Under the pieces are notes generated by a model, which saw nothing but the letters and a program-made list of their open reading frames with translations, was not told where the DNA came from and ran no database searches. From Hydrogenovibrio sp. SC-1 (lineage in GTDB: Bacteria > Pseudomonadota > Gammaproteobacteria > Thiomicrospirales > Thiomicrospiraceae), in NCBI RefSeq assembly GCF_002848135.1, contig NZ_PKGB01000006.1, positions 1 to 64,000 of the forward strand: DNA of 64,000 bases, written 5' to 3'. Made by a program: the position numbers and the translations under genes. Shown here one piece after another: positions 39,793-49,963 of this stretch. Position 1 is the stretch's first letter. Each line of letters starts with the position of its first letter.

Positions 39793-42270
39793 TTAACCGT
39801 GAGTTTTGATAAAATCTTGGAACACCAAAAAGGGTAGGGGTTTTGAGAAAAAATAGCCTTGAATGTCATGACAGCGTCGTTTTTCAAAAAAGGCCAATTG
39901 CCTTTGTGTTTCTAATCCTTCGACCGTGACCTTCAAGTCAAATGTTTGTGCCAAAGCCATAATCGCATTGACCACCGCGACACTTTCGTTGGAGTCAGGC
40001 ACTTCATCAACAAAAGATTTGTCGATCTTGAGTCGAGTAATGGGCAGTTGTTGTAAGTAATTCATAGAAGAATACCCCGTACCAAAGTCATCAATGGCCA
40101 AATCAATCCCCATCTTTCTAAATTCCCCGAGTGTTTGAATAGCAGATTGTTCATTGGTAGCGATATAACTTTCGGTCACTTCTAGTTCCAGTGCTTCTGC
40201 AGGCATCTGGTTGGCATCTAAGCTATTTTGAACGGTCGTCAAGATATCGCTAAACTGCAATTGAATATTGGATACATTCACACTGAGCTGATTGAGCTTT
40301 AACCCCGCTTGTTGGAGAAGAGCCCAGTCAGCACAGGCCTGGTTAAGTACCCGCTGACCGATTTCAATAATGAGGTGGGTTTCTTCGGCAATTGGAATGA
40401 ATTCATCAGGACGAACTTGCCCAAGCATTGCGCTATTCCAGCGAAGGAGGGCTTCTGCCCCAACCACTTTTTTACTATGGACATCTATCTTCGGTTGATA
40501 GTGAAGATGGAATTCCGAGTCCTTTTTTAAGGCGAATTTAAGTGCTTGGATAATGTCACTGCGTCGTTCAATCGAGTCGGAGAGTTCTTTTGAATAGAAG
40601 CTAAAATTATTGCGACCATTGTCTTTTGCCATATACATGGCTAAGTCGGCATTTTTAGTCAAGGTCAGGGCATCTTTTCCATGGTCAGGATAAACGGCAA
40701 TACCAATACTGGTAGAAATATTAATTTCGTGTTCGGAGCATTTAAAAGGTTGATGAAATGAGTCGATAATAAGTTGAGCGATTTCTTCAAGTGATTCTCT
40801 GGAATGAAAGCGAGTGGTAAACACATTAAATTCATCACCACCGATTCTCGCGAGGCCATCGCTTTTTTGTAGCGTGTTATCTAAGCGGTTCGCCACCTTT
40901 TGCAAGAGTTCATCGCCAATATCATGTCCCAGCGTATCGTTAATTTGTTTGAATTGATCCAAATCTAAAAACAATAATGCTAAGGGGTGCGATTGGCGTT
41001 TAGCCAGTTTCAATGCATAGTTGAGTTCAAGACTAAATAAACTGCGATTCCCCAGTGTGGTTAACGAATCGTGGGTAGAAACAAATTCTAGGTGTTCATG
41101 GGAGCTTTTCAGTTCAGATTCACGGCGTTTAACGGTAGATGCCAACTCATTAATTTGAAAAGAAATATCTTCAAGCTCATCCCCTGTTTTGACCAGTGGC
41201 GTACTACTATAGTCGCCTTGCTTGATTTTATTGATTTGTCGCATCAGCGAATCGATAGGGTTTGATAGGCGGGCTTTAAGGAACTGGTATGCCGTTAAAA
41301 GTGCGACAGAAATAATTAATAATAAAAATAAAATTAATTGTTGGCGATTATCCGACAAGGTTTGGTTTAAAAAGGTTTTGTCCCACTCTAGCAATAAATA
41401 AAGAGGCGTATCCTCTGTGGTGAGGTTGTAGATAGCTTGGTAGCCTTGGTGTGACTCAGTAAAGTTGGTATGTCGTTGCTTTGCAGTCAGTAACGGCTGG
41501 GAAAGGAGCTTATATTGCGGATTAGTTGAAATTGACAAGTTGACATTGAGTTCTTTTGAAACCGTTTCAAAGTAGCTTGCATTTAAACGACTTGCCATTT
41601 CAATATGAGCTAGGGTCTCTTTTGAATGGTCTTTAAAAATACTTTCGTGTCCAATAATATATAGGCTGCTATCGAGAAAGTGATAAGTGGTTAGGCTGCC
41701 ATGTAGGAGTTGAGGCTGAGTGTAATATGAGAAGTGTTTAAACTTGATGGATTGAGGTGCTTCATAGGGATGTTTTTGGTAAGCGTCATCCAGTTCATGT
41801 TTACTAAAAAGCCATTTTTGGCCGTTTTCATAAGAAACAAAATTGAGTGTATAGCCATTTTTATTTTCATAAACAAAGGCAATTAATTCTTCATTGTGGT
41901 CATATAGAGAAATGTAGTGGTTTAACGCATTTTTAACCTTTTCCAGTAATAATTCGGCAATAATTTTCTTTTCTTCATCGAGCAAAATCGCATTGTAATT
42001 CTGTTTATCTTGGTAATTATTGACGAGAGAGATAGAAGCTTGCAGTGCTTGATCCTTGGAAATATAGTCAATCCCTTCTTCCAGTTTGGTCTGAGTATTG
42101 ACAATATCCGTAGCAACCCGGTTTTCTGCATACAGAAATTTTAATCGGGTTTGCTTTTCATAATTTTCTTTAAGAAAAAAATCAAAATACACGCCAATAA
42201 TACCCATGGTGGCCACAATCGAAATCAGGACGATAAAAGAGATTTTGGCGTTTAAAGAAGCTTTATTCAT
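39793..42270 (-). CDS. GGDEF-EAL c-di-GMP enzyme with periplasmic sensor
   Basis: An 825-residue inner-membrane protein. TM1 (about 10-30) and TM2 (about 315-338) enclose a periplasmic domain of about 280 residues that I cannot name. A HAMP linker (about 338-390), GGDEF domain (about 400-560, intact ARIGGDEF, no Arg-X-X-Asp inhibition site) and EAL domain (about 575-820) follow. The EAL domain looks active: GAEALLRW, LEVTES, DDFGTGYSSMNYL, KIDKSFV and EGLET. It lies 26 bp downstream of a periplasmic sugar-type binding protein, so that protein probably presents the ligand to it. Confidence 0.9.
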   Translation of the reverse strand: MNKASLNAKISFIVLISIVATMGIIGVYFDFFLKENYEKQTRLKFLYAENRVATDIVNTQTKLEEGIDYISKDQALQASISLVNNYQDKQNYNAILLDEEKKIIAELLLEKVKNALNHYISLYDHNEELIAFVYENKNGYTLNFVSYENGQKWLFSKHELDDAYQKHPYEAPQSIKFKHFSYYTQPQLLHGSLTTYHFLDSSLYIIGHESIFKDHSKETLAHIEMASRLNASYFETVSKELNVNLSISTNPQYKLLSQPLLTAKQRHTNFTESHQGYQAIYNLTTEDTPLYLLLEWDKTFLNQTLSDNRQQLILFLLLIISVALLTAYQFLKARLSNPIDSLMRQINKIKQGDYSSTPLVKTGDELEDISFQINELASTVKRRESELKSSHEHLEFVSTHDSLTTLGNRSLFSLELNYALKLAKRQSHPLALLFLDLDQFKQINDTLGHDIGDELLQKVANRLDNTLQKSDGLARIGGDEFNVFTTRFHSRESLEEIAQLIIDSFHQPFKCSEHEINISTSIGIAVYPDHGKDALTLTKNADLAMYMAKDNGRNNFSFYSKELSDSIERRSDIIQALKFALKKDSEFHLHYQPKIDVHSKKVVGAEALLRWNSAMLGQVRPDEFIPIAEETHLIIEIGQRVLNQACADWALLQQAGLKLNQLSVNVSNIQLQFSDILTTVQNSLDANQMPAEALELEVTESYIATNEQSAIQTLGEFRKMGIDLAIDDFGTGYSSMNYLQQLPITRLKIDKSFVDEVPDSNESVAVVNAIMALAQTFDLKVTVEGLETQRQLAFFEKRRCHDIQGYFFSKPLPFLVFQDFIKTHG

Positions 42271-42296
42271 GAATCGGTGCTTAAAGTGGGTTTGAC

Positions 42297-43211
42297 TTAA
42301 AATATAGGCTTGACGGAATTGACATTGGTTTTGTCAACAATTTTAACGGGGATAAAATAGTGCTTGGGAACGCTTTCCCCTGCTAGAATTTTAAGTGCAA
42401 ATTCCACGGATTTGTCTCCGCCCAGTGGAAATAACACCGAAGCGGTTTGTGTGTCGTTACGAATTGCCGTTTGCGCTTCACTGGTGTAATCACATCCGAC
42501 CGTAATTAGGTTTGACGGATCCTTATCAAATCGCTGTAACGCGCTGCGAACGCCACTGAGCATACTGTCGCTTTCAGAAAAGACTGCATCAACTTTTATA
42601 CCGTCTTTAAGCACTCCTTCCATTGCAATAATGGCATCACGGCGTAGATAGTTACCTGTACGTTTAATCACTTTAATCTTGGGGTATTTTGCCATTTCTT
42701 TTAAAAACCCTTCGCTACGCAAGTGCGTTACGTCTGCTGTTTGAAGGCCTTCCATTAATAAGACCTGACCTTGATAGTTGAGTTTTTTGGCAATGTACTC
42801 GGCTCCGAGCTGACCAATTTTGACATTGTCGGAGTTGATAAAACTGGTGTAATTTTCTGACTCAATACCTCTGTCTAAAATAATGACCGGAATCCCACTT
42901 TGATAGGCTTTGGTTACAACGGGAACTACGGCTTTGGCATCATTGGTGCCGACGATGATTAGGTCAACTTGCTGTTGGATAAAACGATCGATTTGATAAA
43001 TTAACAAAGCGGTTTTACCTTTTGCATTTGATGCAATAAACCGTAAATTGTGGTGTTTAGCAACAGCCGCTTTAACTTCATTAACTTGCGCTTTTCTAAA
43101 GTCGTTCGCCATATCATCTTGTGCAAAGGCAATGGTCTTGGGAGTGTCGGCCAAAGCGACATTTGGGAGGATGAAGATAAGCCAGAGTAGAGTGCGGTAT
43201 TGTTTTATCAT
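42297..43211 (-). CDS. RbsB/LuxP-like periplasmic binding protein
   Basis: A 304-residue exported protein (signal peptide to about residue 21, ending VALA) of the sugar-binding type I family (Peripla_BP_4). Family marks are IIVGTNDAKAVVPVVTKAYQSGIPVIILDRGI, FINSDNVKIGQLGAEYIAKKL, VDAVFSESDSMLSGVRSAL and VGCDYTSEAQ. Ribose, galactose and AI-2 binders (RbsB, LsrB, LuxP) belong here. No permease or ATPase is adjacent; the only partner is the GGDEF-EAL sensor downstream. It is therefore more likely a signal receptor than a transporter part. Confidence 0.87.
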   Translation of the reverse strand: MIKQYRTLLWLIFILPNVALADTPKTIAFAQDDMANDFRKAQVNEVKAAVAKHHNLRFIASNAKGKTALLIYQIDRFIQQQVDLIIVGTNDAKAVVPVVTKAYQSGIPVIILDRGIESENYTSFINSDNVKIGQLGAEYIAKKLNYQGQVLLMEGLQTADVTHLRSEGFLKEMAKYPKIKVIKRTGNYLRRDAIIAMEGVLKDGIKVDAVFSESDSMLSGVRSALQRFDKDPSNLITVGCDYTSEAQTAIRNDTQTASVLFPLGGDKSVEFALKILAGESVPKHYFIPVKIVDKTNVNSVKPIF

Positions 43212-43488
43212 GGTAGCCCCTTTACTTTTTTTGTACCAATCTTACCTGAGAATTGTATCTTAAAGGTGTAGCTTTGGTTGCCTTATTTTGAATGGACACC
43301 TGTGTTTTAGAGCTTCGGCTCTTGTTCAAATAATTAACTTGTTAAGTTTTTCTTAAGTCGGTGTGCTGATAATTACGCTTTAAAATCAATGAACATGCAA
43401 CCTTGTGTGTGTTTTCTTAACTTCTGCCTTATCGACCTCGTTGGTTTGGCGCTTGTTAAAGTTTAAAATCAATCTCAAGAAGAATGCT

Positions 43489-44232
43489 ATGAAAAATAAA
43501 CGGAATCTATTGAACGCACCAACCGGTCTAAGCGCGTTTTTTGCCAAGCTATTAACGGTTCGTACTAAGGATGGTCCTATGAAAGGTGGGCGCTGGTCAC
43601 TAAAAGCGGGCGGTAAAATCTTTCGAGTGATTCAAGGACGCTATGAGGTGGATCAAACCCAAGCGTTTGTCAAAGAAGTCAAGCCGGGAGATTGTTTGTT
43701 GGATGTTGGTGCCCATGTTGGCTGGTACAGCTTATTGTCTTCCCGTCTGGTTGGATCACAAGGTAAGGTGTTGGCGGTGGAGGCCAATCCGCGAAACTAT
43801 TGGTACCTTAACCGTCATATTCAAATCAATGCAGATACCGATAATATTGATGCAATTCATCTCGGGGTTGCCGATCAAAAAGGCGTATTGCAATTTGAGG
43901 CGGGAACCGGAACCGGCACGGGCCATCTGGCCGAAGGTGATGCAGAGGACGCGGTGCAGGTGGCAACCGACCGTTTAGATAATCTGATTGCAGATCGTCA
44001 GTGGGAGCCAACCCATATTAAAATTGATGTTGAAGGCGCTGAAGTGATGGTGTTAAAAGGTGCGGAGCAGGTTCTTAAATCGCATAAGCCGCTACTTTTT
44101 CTTTCAACCCACGGCGAGACCATTAAGCAAGATTGCATGGCGTTTTTGTCCGAGTTGGGTTATCAGTTTGAAACCATGGCTGGTAAGGCCGTGACGACTG
44201 AAAAAGATTTTATTTGTCGCCACCTTTCGTAA
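43489..44232 (+). CDS. FkbM family methyltransferase
   Basis: AdoMet-dependent methyltransferase of 247 residues; I choose the ATG at 43489 because of AAGAAG upstream and because the first 28 codons of the longer frame look random. The AdoMet motif is CLLDVGAHVGWYSLLSSRLVG, followed by VLAVEANPRNYWYL and the FkbM-specific HIKIDVEGAEVMVLKGAEQVL. FkbM enzymes methylate sugars or small hydroxyl groups; the substrate is unknown. Confidence 0.88.
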   Translation: MKNKRNLLNAPTGLSAFFAKLLTVRTKDGPMKGGRWSLKAGGKIFRVIQGRYEVDQTQAFVKEVKPGDCLLDVGAHVGWYSLLSSRLVGSQGKVLAVEANPRNYWYLNRHIQINADTDNIDAIHLGVADQKGVLQFEAGTGTGTGHLAEGDAEDAVQVATDRLDNLIADRQWEPTHIKIDVEGAEVMVLKGAEQVLKSHKPLLFLSTHGETIKQDCMAFLSELGYQFETMAGKAVTTEKDFICRHLS

Positions 44233-44281
44233 GCTGATAAGCTAAAGTTCTTTTTATCTAGGCATGGATGAGGACTTTAAT

Positions 44282-44920
44282 ATGGTGCAACTCATTTCGG
44301 TAAATCTGGGAAGCATTCAAAATTATGTATGGCGCGGACAAACTGCATCGGCGATAGCCAAGCAGCCAACCCAATCTCCTGTTGAGGTTGCATCGTTAGG
44401 CATTGTCGGTGATCAACAGGCTGATAAAATCAATCATGGCGGTGTCGATAAAGCGTTACTGGTGATTCCTGAATCGAATTATCAATTACATGGGGTCGCT
44501 GAGCAACCATTTGGGTTTTTGGGCGATAATTTGACCCTGGCGGGGCTTGACGAGTCGGATGTTCAGATTGGTGACCAGTTGCAAATCGGTAGCGTATTAT
44601 TAGAAGTCAGCCAACCGCGCTCTCCCTGTTGGAAGTTAGGAAAAATCAATGGCGATCAGCGCTTTGTAAAGCATTACAGCTTGTCAGGTCGGGTCGGTTT
44701 TTATTGCCGAGTGCTCCAACACGGTGAAATATTACCAGGCCTGGTCGTTTCTGTGCATAAAACGGGATCTGGTGCTGATATTCAACGGTTATTCTTAGCC
44801 AAGTTTCATCATAAAAGTCCCGCTGATTGGCAGATATTATCCGAAGCCGTTACGCTTAAAGCGCTGTCACAAAGCTGGCGTGAGGAAATCAGTCGCTTGT
44901 TAGCCAATCAATCTTCGTGA
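44282..44920 (+). CDS. MOSC domain protein, YiiM type
   Basis: A 212-residue protein; the start at 44282 follows AGGA, while the ATG 18 bases earlier has no good site. It has the MOSC pattern GIVGDQQADKINHGGVDKALLVIPESNY, GENL-like GDNLTLAGL, and QPRSPCWKLGKINGD with the conserved Cys that receives sulfur from or binds the molybdenum cofactor. A C-terminal three-helix segment (from about residue 165) marks the YiiM subfamily. It may act in reduction of N-hydroxylated compounds. Confidence 0.85.
   Translation: MVQLISVNLGSIQNYVWRGQTASAIAKQPTQSPVEVASLGIVGDQQADKINHGGVDKALLVIPESNYQLHGVAEQPFGFLGDNLTLAGLDESDVQIGDQLQIGSVLLEVSQPRSPCWKLGKINGDQRFVKHYSLSGRVGFYCRVLQHGEILPGLVVSVHKTGSGADIQRLFLAKFHHKSPADWQILSEAVTLKALSQSWREEISRLLANQSS
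44735..44744. repeat. CCAGGCCTGG palindrome, copy 9
   Basis: Inside the MOSC gene on its coding strand, encoding Pro-Gly-Leu. The 12-bp form is present. Confidence 0.85.
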
Positions 44921-45004
44921 TCATAACGGGGATTCCGTTCCTGTTTGGCCTTAAGCCGTGTAAAATACCGACTCTAATCTAAATTGTTAAATAAAGAAGT
45001 TGCT

Positions 45005-45817
45005 ATGATGACGGAATCCCATGCCATGCCGACCCAAACAGAATCTGTAAAAGAATCGCCTACCGACCTGTTGCGTCCGCCGAAATCCATTTTAAAGTTA
45101 GTCGGTCGAGCCATTGCACAATTTCAAATGATTCGTGAAGGTGACCGGATTTTACTGGGATTGTCGGGCGGTAAAGACTCGCTATCATTATTATTGGTGT
45201 TAAAACATTTACAACGTCATTCTCCTGTTAAATTTGAATTGGGCGTTTGTACCATTGATCCCGAAATTCCAGGGTTTGATCCCTCTCCGCTAAAAGAATG
45301 GGTTGCCGCTTTAGGCGTGCCCTATTTTTATGAGGCAGAAGATATGGTAGCTTTGGCCGATGCGCACATGAAAGGGGATTCATTTTGTAGTTTTTGCTCC
45401 CGCCATAAGCGCGGAACCCTATACAGTGTTTGCCGTCGAGAGGGGTATAACGTATTGGCGCTGGCGCAGCACTTGGATGATTTGGCAGAAAGTTTATTGA
45501 TGTCGGCGTTCAATGCCGGTGAGTTACGCACGATGAAAGCGCATTATTTGAATAATGAAAAAGATATCCGCATTATTCGTCCACTCGTGCGGGTACGAGA
45601 GTCACAAACGCGTGCTTTTGCCGAAGCAGCTGGCTTACCAGTGATTCAGGATAATTGTCCAGCTTGTTACAGCAAACCGCAACAACGTCAAAAGATGAAG
45701 GAATTGCTGCTAGCGCAAGAGCAGGAAAATTCGCACCTGTATGCTAATCTTTGGCATGCCATGCAGCCATTGGTGGCCGATGATAACCATCAAGGTACTG
45801 CCGAGCTCAAAAAGTAG
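45005..45817 (+). CDS. ttcA: tRNA 2-thiocytidine biosynthesis protein TtcA
   Basis: Iron-sulfur enzyme that thiolates cytidine 32 of tRNA; 270 residues from the ATG at 45005 (ribosome site AAAGAAG). The PP-loop is LGLSGGKDSLSLLLVL. Two Cys pairs, CSFCSRHKRG and CPACY, bind the Fe-S cluster. It is followed within 10 bp by an acyltransferase gene. Confidence 0.94.
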   Translation: MMTESHAMPTQTESVKESPTDLLRPPKSILKLVGRAIAQFQMIREGDRILLGLSGGKDSLSLLLVLKHLQRHSPVKFELGVCTIDPEIPGFDPSPLKEWVAALGVPYFYEAEDMVALADAHMKGDSFCSFCSRHKRGTLYSVCRREGYNVLALAQHLDDLAESLLMSAFNAGELRTMKAHYLNNEKDIRIIRPLVRVRESQTRAFAEAAGLPVIQDNCPACYSKPQQRQKMKELLLAQEQENSHLYANLWHAMQPLVADDNHQGTAELKK

Positions 45818-45827
45818 AATTCAAAAG

Positions 45828-46739
45828 ATGACAAAGCCCTCTCAAAAAGTCTTCCAAGGCAAACTCATTATTGGCCTATTGCGATTTTTCTCGTGGTGGT
45901 CTTTATCGACTAATCACCGCTTTGGCGCGGCGATTGGTTGGTTATTATGGAAATTACCGTCCCATCCTAAGCGGATTTCCAAGATTAATATTGAACTGGC
46001 TTTCCCTTACCTTTCTGAAAATCAGCGACAGCAATTATTGAAAAAAAGTTTAATTGAACTGGGCAAAACCACCACTGAGCTAGGGGCTCTATGGTGCTGG
46101 CCAGCCGAGAATCTGTTGCAGAAAATTCAAGGCGTCAGTGGAGAATCCTATATTGAAGAGGCCTTTGCACAAGAACAAGGCGTGATGGTGTTATCCCCTC
46201 ATATTGGCTGTTGGGAAATTGTCGGGTTGTATTTGGCTCAAAATTATCCGATGACCATTCTCTATCGCCCCCCCAATATTCCCTATATGGAGTCCTTTAT
46301 GACGCAGGTTCGTCAAAGAGCGGGGGCGAAGTTAGTGCCAACTGACTTGACCGGAGTCAAACGTTTACGACAGGCCTTACGCAAAAATGAACTGATTGGT
46401 ATCTTGCCGGATCAAGATCCAGGCGCGAGTGGTGGCGTTTATGCCCCTTTCTTTAACCACCCAGCGAGAACCATGGTCTTGGTTTCAAAGCTGGCGGCAA
46501 AATCTCATTGTCGGGTGTTGACCATCGTTGCAGAACGCTTAGCCGACGGGCAAGGCTATCATTTGCATATTACCCCTGCTGAAACCAATGTCGCAGATGC
46601 TGATGAACTCATTGCTACCACCGCCCTAAACCGAAGCGTAGAAAAATGTGCTAAAAAGTTTCCTGAACAATATCAGTGGAATTACAAGCGTTATAAACAC
46701 CCTCCTCAAGGCTCTCCAGACGTTTATAAACGTCAGTGA
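45828..46739 (+). CDS. LpxL/HtrB-like lipid A acyltransferase
   Basis: A 303-residue inner-membrane acyltransferase; the ATG at 45828 is the first codon of family-like sequence, though its ribosome site is weak. An N-terminal anchor is followed by SPHIGCWE (His-X4-Glu catalytic motif), ILYRPPNIPYMESFM, and GILPDQDPGASGGVYAPFFNHPARTM, which fit the LpxL family. It would add a secondary acyl chain to lipid A. The last codons are part of an inverted repeat described separately. Confidence 0.85.
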   Translation: MTKPSQKVFQGKLIIGLLRFFSWWSLSTNHRFGAAIGWLLWKLPSHPKRISKINIELAFPYLSENQRQQLLKKSLIELGKTTTELGALWCWPAENLLQKIQGVSGESYIEEAFAQEQGVMVLSPHIGCWEIVGLYLAQNYPMTILYRPPNIPYMESFMTQVRQRAGAKLVPTDLTGVKRLRQALRKNELIGILPDQDPGASGGVYAPFFNHPARTMVLVSKLAAKSHCRVLTIVAERLADGQGYHLHITPAETNVADADELIATTALNRSVEKCAKKFPEQYQWNYKRYKHPPQGSPDVYKRQ

Positions 46740-46750
46740 GGGTGAGTTTT
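46698..46750 (+). terminator. Compound hairpin at the end of the acyltransferase gene
   Basis: CACCCTC (46698) pairs with GAGGGTG (46738), enclosing a perfect 16-bp palindrome (GACGTTTATAAACGTC, 46719-46734). AGTTTTTCTC follows, so it can act as a terminator whose stem overlaps the coding end. Confidence 0.6.
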
Positions 46751-47074
46751 TCTCATATCTATCTCTGTCGTGGCCAATTTTTATTGGCATTCGATAATAT
46801 CCTAATGCGATTGACGCTCAATGTCTTTTATGCAATCCTTTTACCAAATTGGCTGACACGAAATAAAAAATATACAGTTAGGCAATTAAGTTTAATCTAA
46901 AAAGCATTAACCAGGTTAATGGTAAGGTTAAATGTAATAAAAAGTGACTACGTTGTACACTCTGCTGTGGTAGAGTTGATGTCGCTTGAAGCTAGGTTGG
47001 TTTGTCCAATGGCTTCAAATAATAAAAATAAAATAATAAATACAGATCTATTTAAATAGAAAGGTTGCACGCCT
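46745..47074 (+). other. Leader region of the chemoreceptor gene
   Basis: This AT-rich gap holds no gene. A two-part hairpin (TTGAAGC at 46986-46992 with GCTTCAA at 47012-47018, inner TTGG/CCAA) lies 57-89 bp upstream of the chemoreceptor start and may be a structured leader. No clear sigma28 or sigma70 promoter was found. Confidence 0.4.
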
Positions 47075-49555
47075 ATGTTAATCAAAACAAAATTAAATAT
47101 TTTGTCCGGGGTGATCGTGTGTCTAATGGTCGCCAATCTTGTTGTAATTGATTATTCAATCCAACATGCTCAAGAGCTAGAACACACTCGAGCGGTGCTT
47201 GAAGAAATTCAAATTCATCAACTGCAATTAAGAAAGCATGAAAAAGACTTTCTAGCCCGTCGAAATATCAAATATCGTTCAAAGTTTGAACAGACCTATC
47301 AATCTTATCTAGCCGCCTTAAAAATCCTTGAACAAGCCATGGAGAAGCAAGGCTTTGATCAAGTGAATACTGATCAATTAAAGCGTTATTTTTCCGTGTA
47401 TTCAGACCGGTTCCACAAATTGGTTTCCGCATATGAAGTCGTCGGGCTAGATGAAAAATCCGGTTTGCAAGGGGAACTCAGAAAACGGGTACATGAAATT
47501 GAAAAAACCATTAAGAGTCTCAATCAGCCCCAATTGTTGGCGGATACCTTAATGTTGCGTCGTCGAGAAAAAGATTTTTTATTGCGAATGGATCCGAAAT
47601 ATTTGGATAAATTTAATCAGGATTATGTCGTCTTTAGTGAACACATGTATTCCGTTGGTATCTCTGCCAAACTGACATCACAACTTCAGACTGAGCTGGA
47701 TGCCTATCGACAAGCATTTACCGATATGGTTAAGGGGTATCAAGCCATCGGGTTTACCGAAGTGCAAGGCTTTCGGGGGGAAATGCGCCAGACCATTCAC
47801 CAAGTGGATGGTGAGCTAGAGCAATTTCATCATGCATTTGTAGAGGCGATAGATGAGAAAATTGAGGCCTTTTATTTACTGCTGATGGTTTTATATCTCA
47901 TCCTAGCAGGCCTGGTGATTATTGCGCTCCTTTTGGTGGTGCAAAAAATCTCTAGAAGTACCCAAAAACTGACCAATGTCTTTGAAAATCTACAACAGAA
48001 CTATGACTTTTCAATCCGCAGTGACTTGGATGATCAAGATGAATTAGGACAGGTCGGTCATGTATTGAATGGGCTGTTACAGAATTTACAGCATGCTTTT
48101 GATGAAATTAACACGGCAACCACTGCGCTAGAAAAAGGCGCGTTTGATCAAAAAATTTCGGGAGAGTATCGAGGTGACTTGGCAACATTAAAATCGGGTG
48201 TTAATGGTTCGATTGATAATATCAAGAACGTGATGTGTCAGCTCAATAATACCTTAAATGCACTATCAGAAGGTCGGTTTGACGAAGAGGTTGAACTCTC
48301 GGCCGAAGGGCATTATCGACAAATGCTTGAAAAAACAGCAGGAGTCATGATCCAGCTAAATGGCATTATTGCCGATATTAATGGTGTGATGGCGCGTGTG
48401 AATGATGGGGACTTTAATGGTCGCATTGAAACCGATGCCCCAGGTGATTTAGGCGAGATGAAACAAGGTATTAATTTATCACTGGAGCATATTGCGGAAG
48501 CCATTGATGCAATCAGTCATGTGGTGGCGGCTCAGGCCGCGGGAGACTTAACCGTTAAGTTGCCAGATGGTAAGTTTAAAGGTCAGTTGCATGATTTAAA
48601 AAATGCCATTAACTACTCATTAAATAAAATGTCGGAAGTGGTGGAAGTGGCTTCTCAGGTCTCCAAAGAAGTCAGTCTAGCCGCTCAAGAAGTTGCTCAA
48701 GGTTCGAATAGTCTCAGCCAGCGTGTGCAAGAGCAGGCGGCTTCCTTGGAGCAAACCGCCTCTACGATGGATGAAATGACCAGTCAACTGAAACACTCTA
48801 CCGATAATGCCCAACAGGCAGCGGGATTGGCACAAGAGGTACAGGGAAAAACTCAAAATGGCGAGCAAGTCATGCAAGAGACCATTGCAGCCATGCAAGA
48901 AATTGAGGAATCTAGTGGTCGTATTTCAGAGATAGTGAATCTGATTGATGGCATTGCATTTCAAACCAATTTATTGGCACTGAATGCTGCGGTGGAAGCT
49001 GCCAGAGCGGGCGACCATGGCCGTGGGTTCGCGGTGGTTGCCGGAGAGGTTCGTAATTTGGCTCAGAAATCGGCCGAAGCAGCTAGAGATATTAAAGGAC
49101 TCATTGAGCAGAGTGGTGATAAGGTTAGTCAAGGATCGCAACTAGCCAATCGTTCTGGCGAGGTATTAAAGGAAATTCATGCCTCAATTGTGGATATGAG
49201 TCAAATGGTTCAGCAGATCGCGCAAGTGTCACGCGAACAAGCGGATGGCATTGGACAGGTGAATCACGCCATTGTCCAAATTGATAATGTGACGCAACAA
49301 AATGCCGCTCTGGTGGAAGAAACTTCGGCATCTTCTGAGAACTTAAATGGTCAAGCTGCCAAACTGAAACAGGAAATGGATTTCTTTAAGACGACCCGTG
49401 ACGTTTCAATGCCATCACTGGCCTCTTCCAAGGGTCAAGCTCAAGCCAAATTAGCCGCAAAGCCTGCTAAACAAAATTTGAGCTCGGTTTCTGCTGTTGC
49501 TAAGCCGTCGGATTCGGTCAGTACACCGACGGATACGGAATGGGAAGATTTCTAG
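47075..49555 (+). CDS. Methyl-accepting chemotaxis protein with HBM sensor
   Basis: An 826-residue chemoreceptor. The periplasmic part is a helical bimodular (HBM) domain with the repeated motif [17 protein letters not shown] (about 54-70) and [17 protein letters not shown] (about 166-182). TM1 is about 10-28 and TM2 about 270-292. Two or three HAMP-like units follow, and the signalling tip is [20 protein letters not shown]. It ends in EWEDF, a pentapeptide of the type that tethers CheR/CheB. HBM receptors studied elsewhere sense organic acids. A receiver gene follows directly. Confidence 0.92.
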   Translation: MLIKTKLNILSGVIVCLMVANLVVIDYSIQHAQELEHTRAVLEEIQIHQLQLRKHEKDFLARRNIKYRSKFEQTYQSYLAALKILEQAMEKQGFDQVNTDQLKRYFSVYSDRFHKLVSAYEVVGLDEKSGLQGELRKRVHEIEKTIKSLNQPQLLADTLMLRRREKDFLLRMDPKYLDKFNQDYVVFSEHMYSVGISAKLTSQLQTELDAYRQAFTDMVKGYQAIGFTEVQGFRGEMRQTIHQVDGELEQFHHAFVEAIDEKIEAFYLLLMVLYLILAGLVIIALLLVVQKISRSTQKLTNVFENLQQNYDFSIRSDLDDQDELGQVGHVLNGLLQNLQHAFDEINTATTALEKGAFDQKISGEYRGDLATLKSGVNGSIDNIKNVMCQLNNTLNALSEGRFDEEVELSAEGHYRQMLEKTAGVMIQLNGIIADINGVMARVNDGDFNGRIETDAPGDLGEMKQGINLSLEHIAEAIDAISHVVAAQAAGDLTVKLPDGKFKGQLHDLKNAINYSLNKMSEVVEVASQVSKEVSLAAQEVAQGSNSLSQRVQEQAASLEQTASTMDEMTSQLKHSTDNAQQAAGLAQEVQGKTQNGEQVMQETIAAMQEIEESSGRISEIVNLIDGIAFQTNLLALNAAVEAARAGDHGRGFAVVAGEVRNLAQKSAEAARDIKGLIEQSGDKVSQGSQLANRSGEVLKEIHASIVDMSQMVQQIAQVSREQADGIGQVNHAIVQIDNVTQQNAALVEETSASSENLNGQAAKLKQEMDFFKTTRDVSMPSLASSKGQAQAKLAAKPAKQNLSSVSAVAKPSDSVSTPTDTEWEDF

Positions 49556-49580
49556 GGTGGTTCAAACACCTTTTCCGGCT

Positions 49581-49937
49581 ATGAAACTGCTATTAGTTGA
49601 TGACAATGCCATGATGCAAAAAATACAAAGTACCATTTTGCAAAAACTGGGTCATCAAACTTCAGTGGTCTCTAGCGGCCAACAAGCGCTAGAGGTGCTT
49701 TCTCGTCAAACATTTGATTGTATTGTGATGGATATGCAAATGCCCGATATGGATGGATTGGAAACCACGCGACGAATTCGGCAAAGTGGCAATCAAACTC
49801 CCATCGTTGCCTTAACCGGTAATGATGATGGCGCTTCCAGGCAGGCTTGTCGCCAAGCAGGAATGAATGGCTTTTTAACCAAGCCTTTGCAGACTTCTCA
49901 GGTTTCTCAGGTATTGGGTGGGATTAAACGAGGATGA
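49581..49937 (+). CDS. Single-domain CheY-like receiver
   Basis: A 118-residue stand-alone receiver domain: MKLLLVDDNAMMQKI, phospho-acceptor Asp in IVMDMQMPDMDG, then VALTGNDDG and the Lys in FLTKPL. The domain resembles the receivers of hybrid kinases more than classical CheY. The start is uncertain: an in-frame GTG at 49557 lies just behind AGGG. It follows the chemoreceptor by 25 bp and precedes a GGDEF-EAL gene, so it may link the two. Confidence 0.82.
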   Translation: MKLLLVDDNAMMQKIQSTILQKLGHQTSVVSSGQQALEVLSRQTFDCIVMDMQMPDMDGLETTRRIRQSGNQTPIVALTGNDDGASRQACRQAGMNGFLTKPLQTSQVSQVLGGIKRG

Positions 49938-49963
49938 TATCTCGTGATTCTTAGGCTTTATTA

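Noticed and set aside
43309-43322. AGAGC-TTCG-GCTCT hairpin as a terminator.
   Set aside because: The stem is only 5 bp and no T tract follows on either strand.
46716-46739. The acyltransferase ends in PDVYKRQ, a tail familiar from Nextera adapter contamination.
   Set aside because: The codons here differ from the adapter's mosaic end, the sequence continues normally, and the region is part of a genuine inverted repeat.
46745-47074. c-di-GMP (GEMM) riboswitch before the chemoreceptor.
   Set aside because: The conserved GEMM core is missing; only a simple hairpin is present.
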